A stretch of 64,000 nt of DNA, taken from Eublepharis macularius. Lineage: Eukaryota; Chordata; Lepidosauria; Squamata; Eublepharidae. Positions 44,210 through 55,244 of this stretch are shown one piece after another. The DNA lies in contig NC_072790.1 in the NCBI RefSeq assembly GCF_028583425.1, positions 64,380,052 through 64,444,051 of the forward strand, in the 5' to 3' direction. The position numbers and the translations under genes are program-made. A model generated the notes under the pieces. The model was not told the DNA's origin. It saw only the letters and a program-made list of their open reading frames with translations, and ran no database searches. Each line of letters opens with the position of its first letter. Within the stretch, counting starts at the first letter, position 1.

Positions 44210-44892
44210 AGTATAATAAAAGTATAATAGAGGGGGGTGACTTTACCGGGAGAGGAAGAGATAAATGTGAATTTATAAGCAGTTAGATTAACAGATTGAT
44301 ATATATATAGATATATATAGGTTAATAGATAGAATATTGATAGAAAATAATTAATGATAAGGTTTAAATATAAGGATTGAGTAACCAACAATATTTTCTT
44401 TCTTTGATAAGATTTATATAATGCACCAAACTGAATGTACAGAAGAGTCAAATTGATTGACTATGTGATGAGCTATATAGAATTACCATAAAAAGATAGA
44501 ATGAGTAATATATAGAGAATAAGTCAAATTGTTTGATTTAAGTGTAAGATTTTTATGGTTTATGATATATAGGTTTATGATATATAGAAATATTTAAAAC
44601 TGGAAAATGGGATAAATTGTTTATCCAAGATGGAAACAAAGACTTACAGTTTGGGTATATAACAAGAAAAGTAGTTAAGGATGTACTGCTTAATATAATG
44701 GAGAATGTATATCTGTTTTAGATAGAGGAATTTAATAGAAGTAAGGGAAAAGGGACAAAGGGTGGGAAAGCTGTTGGAAGTCAACAAAAGGGGGGGAAAG
44801 GGAGGGGGTTAGAAATGAAAAATTTGGGGAAAATTGGATGTAAATGTAAAAATAACGGATTCTAACCCAATAAAAAAATTTTTCAAAAAAAA
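44210..44892 (+). promoter_or_regulatory. L1 3' UTR with G-rich purine tract and poly(A) signal
   Basis: The first 400 bp are AT-rich with TATATA runs. Between about 44744 and 44815 lies a purine tract with several G-runs (for example GGGGGGGAAAGGGAGGGGG). AATAAA at about 44868 precedes the A-rich tail. A guanine-rich 3' UTR tract is a known L1 feature in mammals and may form a quadruplex. Confidence 0.7.
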
Positions 44893-44893
44893 A

Positions 44894-44910
44894 AGAAAAT
44901 TGATGGACTT
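44894..44910 (+). repeat. Right target-site duplication of the L1
   Basis: Exact copy of AGAAAATTGATGGACTT, continuing into TAGCAG as the palindrome predicts. Confidence 0.9.
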
Positions 44911-45130
44911 TAGCAGTATTAATTGTTCATAGGCGACACCATCATTGTTTTGCACTAGCATTTTATGTATAGGTCTGTATATGAAGACTGTGTGTGATAA
45001 TATGCATTGAATGGCAATTTGAATTATTTTACTGTTGTAAAAATAATTTTGTAATTTTTCTAAATCTTTATTTCGTTAGGTTTTCACGATTATTCTAACT
45101 TTTTCCACCTCGTAGCTGGCAATCCTATGT

Positions 45131-45640
45131 AGTTGTTAGAATGTCAGATTGAGATCTGGGATTAAGATCAGGTTCAAATTCCCCTTCTGCCATGAAGCCT
45201 GCTGGATGACTGTGGGCCCGTCACTCTCTCAGCCTAACCTACCACAGATAACAACAACAACAACAATGTTCCATTTATATACTGCCCTTCAGAATAACTT
45301 AATGCCCACTCAGAGCAGTTTACAAAGTGTGTTGTTGTTATCCTCACAACAATCACCTTGTGAGGTGGGCGGGGATGAGAGAGCTCTGAGAGAGCTGTGA
45401 CTGACCCAAGGTCATCCGGATGGCTTCAAGCGGAGGAGTGGGGAATCAAACCCGGTTCTCCAGATTAGACTCCTGCTGCTCTTAACTACTACAACTAACT
45501 GGCACTCTTAACCACTACACTAAAGTGTTGTTGCTGTGAGGATAAAATGAAGGAGGGAAGGAGGATGTTGTAAGGCACTTTGAGTTGCCATTGGGGAGAA
45601 AAGTGAGATATAAAGAATGTAAATAAATTCCCCACCAAAC
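45131..45640 (+). mobile_element. tRNA-derived SINE split by a second SINE
   Basis: The 5' part (45131-45239) has GTAGTTGTTAGAATGTCAGA and a B box region GGTTCAAATTCCCC, and reaches CTCTCAGCCTAACCTACC. The 3' part (about 45531-45640) resumes with GTTGTTGCTGTGAGGATAAA and ends ATATAAAGAATGTAAATAAA. The sequence between them is an oppositely oriented SINE. The 3' half resembles an L2 tail. Confidence 0.75.
45240..45530 (-). mobile_element. tRNA-derived SINE inserted in another SINE
   Basis: Minus strand, same family as 25900-26143 and 29417-29677. The (CAA)n at the left is its tail, followed in plus view by TTTATATACTGCCCTTCAGA. The tRNA-like head is at the right, where a short direct repeat of the ACTCTTAACCACTACA type occurs twice. 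Confidence 0.75.
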
Positions 45641-47426
45641 AACATTCATTTTTTCTTTATGCAGCCACAATCCTGCATTACAGTATTTTCCCCCTTATTA
45701 AGTGGCAGAACTCTTTCCTGTTATAGTCAGCTGCTCATCAAGGCATTAACTCAGTATATTGTTATCAGCAGGCACTCTAAAAATAAAAACAGCTCTGCGG
45801 GCAGTAATTTTGCAATTACCAATTATCTAATGCTTGATGCAATGTTAAATCCAGTTATCAGAGTCCTTCACTAATGCCTGCAGACTCTTTTTCTGGGTAG
45901 GGCATAGCTATGCCTCAGGAGGACCTGCAAGATTCAACCCCCCATGTGCAGGTAAAGAAAGATGAAGGTGCAAAAATCTGTTCATCAGTATGAGACTGGA
46001 GAGGGGTTTGAATCAAGACAAGACAACCCAAAAGATCTCTATGCAATGTTTAGAATGTTACAGCAAGTTATTACAAGTGGTCTCAACCATATACACAAAA
46101 ATGTATTTCATCACATCGGGGGGGGGGGGGCGCTATTTGGATTTTTCAGGTTCCTCTTCTCAAGCAGAACTACAAATATTGACGGATATGATTAAATGAT
46201 ACATTAAACATGGGTTGAATTGAGGAAAATGTTTGCCATTGAAATTGGGCCTAAAACAAAATTCAGAGCAAATCTTTCTTTCCCAGATGAAACATCTGGA
46301 GAATTTGGGGAGAAGACAAAAGAGCTTTGATAAGATGAGCAACCTTTAGCAGAGGGATCTGTATGGCTGTAGATTGTCATCAAGCAAGGAGATTCTCCTC
46401 AACCAAAATATCTAAAGGAATTTTTAGAAATCCCATCAGTTAAAATCAAAAATTTTCAGAGTGGTATCTAATGTTCCATCCTATTTGCCGACATAGACCC
46501 CAAACGATACAGAACAACCATGTACAGCGTGCTGAATAAAGTTGTTTCTCAACAAAGGAGGAGAAGTTGGTATATGGCAGCAACTGTTCTCATATTCCCA
46601 ACAGGAAGCTTGAGAAAGAGGCAAATGAGATTTTTGTTAAAGTCCAGAAGAGAAAACAAAACAATCATCACTAAAATAGGGCATGGCAGCTGAACATGAG
46701 AAGTGCTAACAATAGCAAGTCTTGCATCTCCAGGAGTGCCGAATGCTCATGATTAACAAAGAAATCCAGCCAATGGCTGCTACGATGTCTTCATTTTTCA
46801 AATGCCTGGACTTGAACCTTGTCAAAATAAAGGGTAGAATTGTGCATATATGGCAAGGCTGATCCACAATGATACTATCACTGAGCCGCAAAACAGAAAA
46901 TCTAGTTAGCGGTTCCTGCCAAAGCATGAATCAGTTGCAAAATAATGGCTTGAGGTATGCTGCTTTTTTCCATTCTCTAATATTTCTCTGCAGCACAACC
47001 CAAACAATTGCTCATAATTAAGCTGATTGGAGCAGCAGACACTGGAAGGAAATATTCTGCTGGCTAAGAGCCCAATGCACTTCATTATACTGGGTATAGA
47101 ACCATTACATCAGTTCCTTCCATTGCACAAAGGAAGGGTCATATTCACAAGGAGAAAAAACTCAAAAGAAAATGATGTTTGCAGTTTCTTTACCAACATT
47201 TTGCTGTACGTTTTCTGATTTTATATATGGAGGTGGGATCACAAGCAGGGCTACACACCGTATAAGCAAGGCATTTAAGTTCTAGGTATATAAGTCAACA
47301 TTGTACGAGTCTTGGCTTTTCTTTAAAGAAAATTTCCCAGCTTTTATAGCTACAATGATGCATTCGAAAATGAGGAGGACATGATCTGCAAAATTTCAAT
47401 AGTCAAAAACATTTTTCGAGAGCCAG
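45641..47426. other. Non-coding stretch, nothing recognised
   Basis: About 1.8 kb. A G-run near 46119 and short open frames without splice context or family resemblance. Confidence 0.35.
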
Positions 47427-47640
47427 TGTGAGGTATGTAGTTACAGTTTCAGACTAGGATCTGGGAGACCCAAGTTTGAATCCCCATTCTACCATGGGCA
47501 CTAGCTTGGTGACTTTTGGCCACTTATACATTCTCAGGCTATCTTACTTCACAGGGTTTTTCTGAGGATAAAATGGTGGAAAGGAGATCAATATAAACAT
47601 CCTCACTAAGGAGTAAGGCGGAATATAAATCTTGTGGTCA
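47427..47640 (+). mobile_element. tRNA-derived SINE
   Basis: GAGAGCCAGTGTGAGGTATG, GTTACAGTTTCAGACTAGGA, B-box-like AGTTTGAATCCCC, then TCTTACTTCACAGGGTTTTT, CTGAGGATAAAATGGTGGAA and AGTAAGGCGGAATATAAATC. Same family as 45131-45640, more decayed. Confidence 0.7.
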
Positions 47641-48234
47641 AAGGATGGCATTTTGATACTCTATTTTCCTACTGTTTCTCAATTAATGGAAATAGAAGGA
47701 TGCAAGCTAAAATGAATCCTTTTTTCTAGATGCAAAATTTGGAATTCCTTAATGTGCATTTTCCACATTAATTACTGTAATGTTAAAAAAAATTAAGATT
47801 CCAATCCTATTATACTTGAAATGTTGCAACTAGTGTGGGCCAAGTGGTATTCCCAACAATGTTCCTAGATGGCTCTGAATGCACATCCCAAGTAACCTAT
47901 GAGATTTTGATTGCATTGGATCCTTGGACTATATATATACTATGTGGATGAGCTTCATGTTTGTAACCCCCAAATGACCTGAGAGCAGAAATTACCTGCT
48001 GTAGTGTGTGCTCCTCATCTTAGCCAGCACTTAACTCACTGGCAAAACATTTGTAAACAGCTATAGGAGGGCAGGAAAATGTCTGTACCATGCTTAGAAG
48101 TACAATGCTGACATCTGTAAGCCGAAGGCTGTTCTTCCAACTAGAAATAGCGCATATATTTCCAAGGGCAGAACACATGAAAAGCTGTCAATGAACATAA
48201 AAAGTGGGACAGAAAAAAGGAGCAGATGAGGACA
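47641..48234. other. Non-coding stretch, nothing recognised
   Basis: No exon or repeat family recognised. Confidence 0.35.
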
Positions 48235-48790
48235 CATTCTACTTTTGCTTGGCATGGCTGCCCATTTGTTTCCAGACATAATTCAAAGTACTGGTTCTTT
48301 CCGTGGAAGCCCTAAACGGCTTGGGGCCAGGGTACTTGAAGGACCACCTACTTCCATATTGTCTAGCCTACCAGTTAAGATCTTCCTCAGAAGCCCTTCT
48401 CTCTGTGTCCCCACTCTCAGAGGTGAGGCAGGTGGCAACTAGGAACAAGGATTATTCAATAGTGGAACCTTGCTTCTGGAATGCCCTTCCCCTTGAAGCT
48501 CGCCTGGCACCTACATTTCTCTGTTTTAGGCACCAGGTTAAAACATTTCTGTTCATCAAGACTTTCGATGAAGGAACTGATCTTTTGACACCATTTTATA
48601 GTGTGTTTTTAGTCCGAAAGCTGTTCGTTTGAGCTGCTTAATTATCTGCTGTTAAGTGGCTGTGTTTTTTAATCCCAGGTTTTAATTATTAACTTTTAAT
48701 GCTCTGTGTCTGTACTATGTTTTATTTTGTAAGTCACATCAGGCAGGTTCCCTGGAAAAGCAGCATAAACATTTTCTAAATAAATAAATG
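48235..48790 (+). mobile_element. L2-type LINE 3' end, second subfamily
   Basis: The frame remnants include LNGLGPGYLKDHLLPYCL and CFWNALPLEARLAPTFLCFR, typical of the C-terminal region of L2 ORF2. The 3' UTR is AT-rich and ends TTCTAAATAAATAAAT. The 5' part is missing. Confidence 0.7.
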
Positions 48791-51185
48791 GCCTCCATGT
48801 TATGGCTTACCTCCACTGTGGTTGTGATAGCACTGTGACCCCTATCCTGTTATTCTGATGCCTGATGCAGACCATTTCTACACTGCCTCTGGTGCCACAA
48901 CAACACAGTGGCTGAGGCTATACATTAAGGCCACAGTAGAGAGCAACACTTCACAAAGAAGACAGCTGGAGCAGTCTTTAGCAGTTTCATGGCGAAAATA
49001 GCATTGATACTCCCTGTCTATCTAGAAAAGCATGCACATGCAGTAATATTCATCTGTTTTGCTTTGAATATGCTTTGGATATGACTCATGTGAATGGTCA
49101 TCTACATTTAGGGTCATCTACTAAATAGATGGGACTACTCTAAGGGAGAGTATGACATCATTTGTTCAACAAATACTTCCTCTTCTACACAGTCTGGGTG
49201 GATAGCAAGTAAGTATCTGGAGTATTTTGACAGAATAGAGTGGCCCTATACAAAGGTAGATAGAGCCAACTTTAATCATTGTATTCAGCTGGTGGAGCTT
49301 TCCTGAGCATGACAGGTTCCTTCTTCTCCACACTCTTACATGCTTCAGCACAACTCTTACATGCTTCAGCACGCTGGTCACCCTAGCTGCAGCTCTATGA
49401 AACTTCTGGTTGAGCCCCACTTTACACTATTCAGCTTTTGATTGAATGCTCCAAACCAAGTTTCCAGTGCCTCTGATATTGTGTTTGCGCTTGATCTGTG
49501 TAGATGTATTTGTTTCTTCCCAAGCAAGATTCTGATTTGTATCTTTGCCTTTGCTGCATGGATCGCTTTCAGCATTTCTATAAACTGCTTACATCACATG
49601 TTGGCCTCTCAGTGCCCTGTGCCGAACCTTTCCTACCTTACCTTATTTGGCCGTGGTGTTGTTGAACTTGCTCATTTTCCCATCCATGTACTAACTAGCT
49701 AGATTTCTGAAGCAAGGAGGGAGAAGGCACAGGAGATAACTTAATCACGTTCAACACTGTACCCTGTGGTGGCTCAGAATGTGTGAGTGAGGGAAAGAGA
49801 GAAATGTAATGTGTGCAGTCTTGTTTAAAGAGAAAGGAAAGGAGGAGAAATGGGAGATGATCTTCCTACAGTCTCATGTTAATTTTAATTGGGATTTCTG
49901 TTGCCTGGGCTGTTAATTTATGTTAAATCGTTTTTATTATGTTGCGTTTTATATTTTATGATCATCCCATAAGGGTTAAGATGGATAATGCAGAATGTAT
50001 TTTTTATAACAAATACATAAATATATTTTTGTTTCCTCATGCTTGCCTCCATGTGACTCTGGAGTGAGGGAAGTCATTTTCTTCTTTGGCAAAAAAAAAA
50101 AATCACACCAGTTTGGGTATGCCTATCCTGATTGGTTAAAACATGAAATATAAGAATTCCACATGAGGTGTTGCAGCATAAACAGGAAATGGGAAAGGAC
50201 ATTTAGTGCAGTGACTGTCTCTCTCACAGTCCCAGCATCTGAAGATAACTTGTGGTCTGTTCTTATCATTGGTTATTTACATTTTATTGGTTTGACAGGA
50301 ACTCCTAATAGAAAGTTCCATGAGGTAGTTCTGATATGCATGTTCATATTGCCTGCACTCAAATGCATCACAGCTTCCATGATAACATATAATTTTTCTG
50401 TGCATCTTTCTCAAATTTGGAGTCCAAAGTTGCAGCCAGGCACAGTCTGGCTTAGATATGAAATATGAAGGAAAGGAAATGAGTGTATGGAACAGCAGCC
50501 ATGGACTCAGTATCTGACTCCAAGGATGGAAGCCTAAGTAGAAAGGATATTCATCCTTCTCCATGGTTCCAGAATTCTGTGGGGGGGGGACCTGCCGGGG
50601 AAAATATTTTCTGATACAAGATAAGATTGACTGTGGTGATTGGGCAGAGAGGCTGGCTTGCTTATGAGGAGATGTTGCTGAAGGGACAGATGGATGCTTG
50701 CTCATGAGGAGACCTTTCTGAGGGCTGGATGGATGCCTGCAGGACATGCCTTTGATCTGCAGCTATAGGCCATTTGGCTACAGGCCTTAGCTCCGCCCCG
50801 CTTTCTCATCTCTTCACACAGGTACTGCATGCTAGGAGGGCTACTTCACCGGGGCGCTGGGCAGAGAGGTGCGAGCTGAAGGGCAGGAGCCAAAGGGCGT
50901 GAGCTGAAGGGCGAGAGCACAAGGGCTCTTGGCTAGTGACTCTTAGCCTGGGGTGTGCAGCCCGGGAACAGTCATCAGCTAAATGAGTTGGAGGACAAGA
51001 GAGGATAGGAAGAAACTGCTTCTGAGGTGGTTGCAACAACCGATCAACACTGCTTGCGTAAACATATGAAGGTTGTAGCCCTAGACTGTTGTCTGAGTTG
51101 AGACCACCAATATGTTTGATATTCTAATATGTGGTTGTAGGGTGCAATCCTGAGCTTCTTACTTACTACTTACTTGCTTGGTAGA
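48791..51185. other. Non-coding stretch, nothing recognised
   Basis: About 2.4 kb. The segment at about 50.6-51.1 kb is GC-richer and may belong to the Penelope-like fossil that follows, but no domain is readable there. Confidence 0.3.
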
Positions 51186-51860
51186 AAATGAAAAAGGCAC
51201 ACGAGGCCGATAGCAAGATCCAATGGACACTTGATTTCACGGAGCTTGCCCCTATCATTGGCAGGATTGTACATAAGCACGGGCATCTTGTAGGAGGGAT
51301 GCCTGGTTGTTCAGAACCTCCAGCAATAGGTTATCGCAGAACTAGGAACCTAAAAGATATGTTGGTTAGGTCTGAATTTGAGAGCTTTACTCCCCTAAGA
51401 GAGTTCCCTCGGGGGACACCATCCTTGTGGGAATTGCAGTGTATGTGAATTAATGGTAAGGACTGAGGACATGACCAATCTCCCAGAGGGACGTAAGAAA
51501 TACCGTGGCACTTTCTCCACCTGTAAGACTGCTAATGTCATGTATGTAATTCAATGTAAATGTCCCCTGTCTTATAAAGGTATCACCTCGCGACCTTTGA
51601 AAGTTAGGGTGCAGGAGCATCTTTCACGAATTAGAAATGAGACTGTGGAAGCCCCTTTGGTAGCCCATTTTATACAACAACAGCACAGGGTGAGAGAAAT
51701 GAAAGTGTCTGTTATACATGTATTGGGGTCTACTCCTGGTACAGACTATTCACGGAAGTTGTTGCAGTTAGAAATGGAATGTATTCATGAATATAACTGC
51801 CTTGTTCCCCATGGTTTAAACTGTGATTTGGATCTTTCCTGTTTCTTGTAGATTATGTAG
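51186..51860 (+). mobile_element. Penelope-like element fossil: GIY-YIG endonuclease part
   Basis: Reads NLKDMLVRSEFESF, the link between reverse transcriptase and endonuclease in Penelope-like elements, and farther on NVMYVIQCKCPLSYKGITSR with PLKVRVQEHLSRI, a GIY-YIG nuclease core (Y-V-I-Q-C, Y-K-G-I, R-x-x-E-H). The reverse transcriptase itself was not found to the left, so only the 3' end is recognised. It is broken, with at least one break. The following 300 bp (GAGGAAGCTCGTTCTGTGAAACGG at about 52157) probably belong to its trailer. Confidence 0.7.
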
Positions 51861-52200
51861 ACTGTGTATGTTCTAAGTTGTCGTTATGTATAGGGGCTAA
51901 TTAATGAATTTGAATATATTATGTATTTGTAATGGGACACTGTGCCTTTAATGCGACTGGCTATATAAGTCAAGGTTGGTTGTTGCATAGTACGGCATTG
52001 TTCCGTCGAATTTTTTCAACTGGCTTAATGTGATTGAGAGTGGTGAGACCAGTGAGTATTGGTATAGAATTTTTGCTACATTATATAATTATAGAATTCA
52101 TTCTGGATTTCAGCAGATTTATACTTCTTTATTATAGTCAATGGTATCATGCCCGTGAGGAAGCTCGTTCTGTGAAACGGGAATTGATAATTGGCTGGCG
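51861..52200 (+). mobile_element. Probable 3' trailer of the Penelope-like fossil
   Basis: AT-rich sequence without open frames, with GCGACTGGCTATATAAGTCA and GAGGAAGCTCGTTCTGTGAA. Continuity with the endonuclease part is inferred from position only. Confidence 0.35.
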
Positions 52201-52589
52201 CAAGACCCATAGGCTGTTGGGAAGACTACTTGCAGCTCTACTCCCATTTGGAGAGACAACTTGCAGCTCTACTCCCATTTGGAGAATGGTATAATTCAGC
52301 TTGGATTTTTGTGGGAGTTTCCTGGGGGCCTTGGATTGGAGAGGGTATAACTCCAAGATCCCTTTCGCAATCTTGTCCAAACTTGGGTGATGGCTGTAGG
52401 AGAGCTTGCAAAACACTCCCCGGGAATATGGGCTCTCTAAGTGCCATGGGGGCCGTTATGCGCCCCATGAACCGCAAACTGGTTCGGCAACAGAAAATGT
52501 TTGTTGCAGTTTGCGACCTCGGGATTGGCGGCGGCACCGAACCATGAACCGCAGAGTCGTTAAATTTTTTTGGTTCGTGCCCAGGTCTA
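52201..52589. mobile_element. hAT-family fragment, right end
   Basis: Ends TTGGTTCGTGCCCAGGTCTA, the right terminus of the family at 5781, 16440 and 34137. It has several GAACC/GGTTC subterminal motifs (CATGAACCGCAAACTGGTTC). The left end was not found. A 31-bp stretch with CTTGCAGCTCTACTCCCATT is duplicated in tandem at its left edge. Confidence 0.55.
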
Positions 52590-54803
52590 CTTGATACATC
52601 TAATGGTATAAAGTTTAATCTATTTGGCATGTAGGGCAGAACTCACATTGTCATAGGCAGAAAGCGCTGGAATGAGCAAGTTACCTACAGATAATTTATT
52701 GAACTTTCACATTATATGTACCAAAAATAGTCTTTGCTACTAATGACCTACTAAAGATAGTTTGTCTCTGCTAAGAAAATCACTGAAGGGTGGATGTGCC
52801 TGTGTTGTATCATAAGGACAGCTGAAACGTTGAGTCTGAAAGAATCAAATTCCAGGCCAAACGCTGCAGAAATGTCACACATCAGCCCCAACATAAAGTG
52901 GGCTACTGATGGTATTGCTGTTCTACAAACTCCGGCTGAGTTCCTGAACAACAGAGAAGAGCATTTTTTGCTGTAGAATGCCAAGAAGGAGAGCAGGCTG
53001 GATATAGAGCTACCTTATCCTTATACAAAGTTCCCAGTCCATGAAAATTAGTCCAGCTCCCTAAAGGTTAACCAAACAAAACTGAACATTGTATCCAAAT
53101 GTAGCTAACAAAATGCCATCTGGACCCTCCAGGGAATTATGGGTATGTAAATGACATTGGCAGCAGATGGCAATTCCAGCTCTTTTCCCATGGGGGGAAC
53201 CTAAGAGATGTTTCCCCCTGGGCCTCCCAAAGTCATGCCTTTTACAACCCAGCACATTTATCACTGGTGTGTCACAGCTTAGCCCTTCCACTGTATTTTC
53301 CTGTGCATCATACCATTTGGAAACCTCAAAACATACACTCATTGCAAGTTGACATTTCCCTGAGTCACTTAGCAGAATTTCTTCTAAACAGCGTTCTTTT
53401 TCTAACAGAGATTGGCTGACTCTAGTAAAATACAAAATGAAAACCAAGAAGAAAACTGACACACACACCCCGCCCTCATTCTCATGTTTGAATCAACAGC
53501 ATTTCTTCCATAATCAGATTGCCATGTATAAAACAATTGATGCATCAGCTATTTATAGCTGTACTGGGAAAATAAGAGTTCTGAATTTTTAGACTTTAAC
53601 CCAGACACAAATTTCATGCTGAAAGACAAACTTGTAGCTACGTTGGTATATCATGGTATTCTGTTTCACAGTAGACATTTACAGAGAGTTGAAAGTTGTT
53701 GACATAAATTTATCTGCTTAACAAACACAAGCCAGGCCAATCCACCTATTAGTCAACTGTTTTCCCACAGAAAAAATGAGAACTTAAGGGGGGGGGAGAG
53801 AAAACTGAACATTCTCCTTCCATTTTGCCCTCACAACAATGGTCTCTGGAGTGCAGGGCATGTGCTTTGCAGTGATGTTAAGAATTTGGGGGGGGGGGTT
53901 CAGATCCCCCTGTAACGAGTCAGTTCCCGTGTGTAAAACCAAGTTTCAACTTGCCAAGAGAAAGATGGATCTCTCTCCGGGGAAGCCGAAAGCAGTTAGT
54001 CTTTAGACCTGTCAAACAGATAAGTTCTTTGAACCAGCTGTTTATCAGTACATTTATTTATATAGGGTTCAATATTGCTTTGCAACTCCTCATCAAACAC
54101 ACAGACACTAATCTAGAGTTTATTTCACTTTATTGAAAATACACCCTAGTTTTTTAATGAAGCAAGCAATCAAAATATAAATGGCTATTAATATGAATCC
54201 TATAACAACAGAACATAGAAAGGCAATAAGAAATAAGTTCACTAACATTTCTCAATAAATCCTAAGTTTACATTGCTCAAAGTTTCTATGAAATACATAG
54301 GTAGAAATAGTTTCTCACCTAGATTCTCCCAAGAGATTTCTTCCATCAGTACCCTGCTTATTTTTTCTGTGTTTGCAATTGTATACCTAATCATATGCAA
54401 ATATTTAGGGTCTATTCACATGATAGCACAAACAAATATTGATTGGTTTGACACTTCACTGAATATTCATAATTTCATAGTACAGCCTTCCAATTAGTTA
54501 AAAAATTATGTCATAATCTGAACTTCACAACAAAACTACAAATCTCCAACAAGTGTCAGGAAAAGTTAAGTTGGACGATCACCATTGGTTGAATCTCTGA
54601 TAGAGGAACATCAATCTCAGTAGAGTCCACTATTTTAATTAATTGTCAAAGGATGAAAGCACACCTGTTGAATTACCTTATACATAGAAAAAATACACTG
54701 AAAGTTCATGCAAAGTATAAAAGTTCATCTAGAGAGTATAGAAGCTAGGCCTAGTATTGTTCAGTATTGATCATTGGCATATGATCTTAATCTATATTGG
54801 CAT
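52590..54803. other. Non-coding stretch, nothing recognised
   Basis: About 2.2 kb. The minus-strand open frame at 53061-53468 begins with a hydrophobic stretch but has no recognised family. A G-run lies near 53890. Confidence 0.3.
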
Positions 54804-55010
54804 AACACCCCTTCCTGCCTGTGCATTTCTCCTGGGGGTAACCCACTTTGGAACAGCTAGCACAGGAACCAGGCTTTGGTATTGGAAGTTCTGCCCTCCA
54901 GGTGGACCCATGATGTTTCCGGCACCAAAGCGCAGTTCCTGTGCAAGCTGCTCCAAATTGGCTGCTTCCAGGAGAAATGCACAAGTAGGAATGGGGGGAA
55001 GCAACATGTC
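54804..55010. mobile_element. Hairpin MITE
   Basis: Left arm TGTGCATTTCTCCTGGGGGT ... GCACAGGAACCAGGCTTTGG, right arm CCAAAGCGCAGTTCCTGTGC ... AGGAGAAATGCACAAGTAGG. Arms of about 90 bp. It creates look-alike open frames on the two strands. Confidence 0.65.
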
Positions 55011-55089
55011 CTTGGCACTCCACGTATCATGTACCCTCACAGTCTGTCCTCAAGTGGACTTATGCAGCTTCCTGTTTCAAAGCCCAGTT

Positions 55090-55225
55090 CTTTCCGAGTA
55101 ACCTTGGGCAAGGCACACACTCTCCGTTTAACCTACTTCACAGGGTTGTTGTGAGGATAAAATGGAAAAGCGAACAATGCCAGCAGCTTTGGGTCCTCTT
55201 AGGGGAGAAACACAGGCACACAATC
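55090..55225 (+). mobile_element. tRNA-SINE fragment (3' part)
   Basis: AGTAACCTTGGGCAAGGCAC, AACCTACTTCACAGGGTTGT, TGTGAGGATAAAATGGAAAA and GGTCCTCTTAGGGGAGAAA: the tail half of the SINE at 45131-45640. Confidence 0.65.
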
Positions 55226-55244
55226 CACCTTGGCAAAATCTAGG

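Larger units (their letters stand above)
38762..44892 (+). mobile_element. Full-length L1 LINE, both ORFs intact
   Basis: A 6,131-bp element with a leader of about 906 bp, ORF1 (39668-40393), a 54-bp spacer, ORF2 (40448-44209), a trailer of about 680 bp, an AATAAA signal near 44868 and an A-rich tail. A perfect duplication of at least 17 bp flanks it. Both frames run without internal stop, and the EN, RT and C-terminal zinc-knuckle signatures are present. The insertion is therefore recent and the element may be capable of movement, which is inference from sequence. Vertebrate L1 families of fish and reptiles, like this one, show greater diversity than those of mammals. Confidence 0.92.
38215..45106. 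mobile_element. Long palindromic fold-back element carrying the L1
   Basis: Without the L1 it is about 0.75 kb, with two arms of about 280 bp around a centre near 38553. Left arm landmarks: GAAAACCTAACGAAATAAAG, CCATTCAATACATATTATTA, GCAAAACAATGATGGTATCG and AAGATGGTTATCTC. Each reappears inverted in 38580-38761 and 44911-45106. The right arm has about 88 extra bp (about 38630-38718) that the left arm lacks. The decamer TTCCACCTCG lies just outside both ends, which would suit a 9-10 bp duplication (Mutator-like), but the exact ends are uncertain. No transposase. Confidence 0.72.
38018..45127 (+). mobile_element. hAT-type MITE split by nested insertions
   Basis: The left part (38018 to about 38215) begins TAGGGTTGCCAAGCCCAGGT and runs through CCATTTTCTCCAGGGGAATT and GGAGATC-type motifs. 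The right part (about 45107-45127) ends CTGGCAATCCTA. It belongs to the family of 294-521. A fold-back element containing an L1 has opened it near CCACCTCG. The outer 8-bp flanks no longer match, so this is the oldest layer of the nest. Confidence 0.72.

Noticed and set aside
53061-53468. 135-codon minus-strand frame with a hydrophobic, signal-peptide-like start
   Set aside because: No splice context, no recognised family and low-complexity neighbourhood; probably chance.
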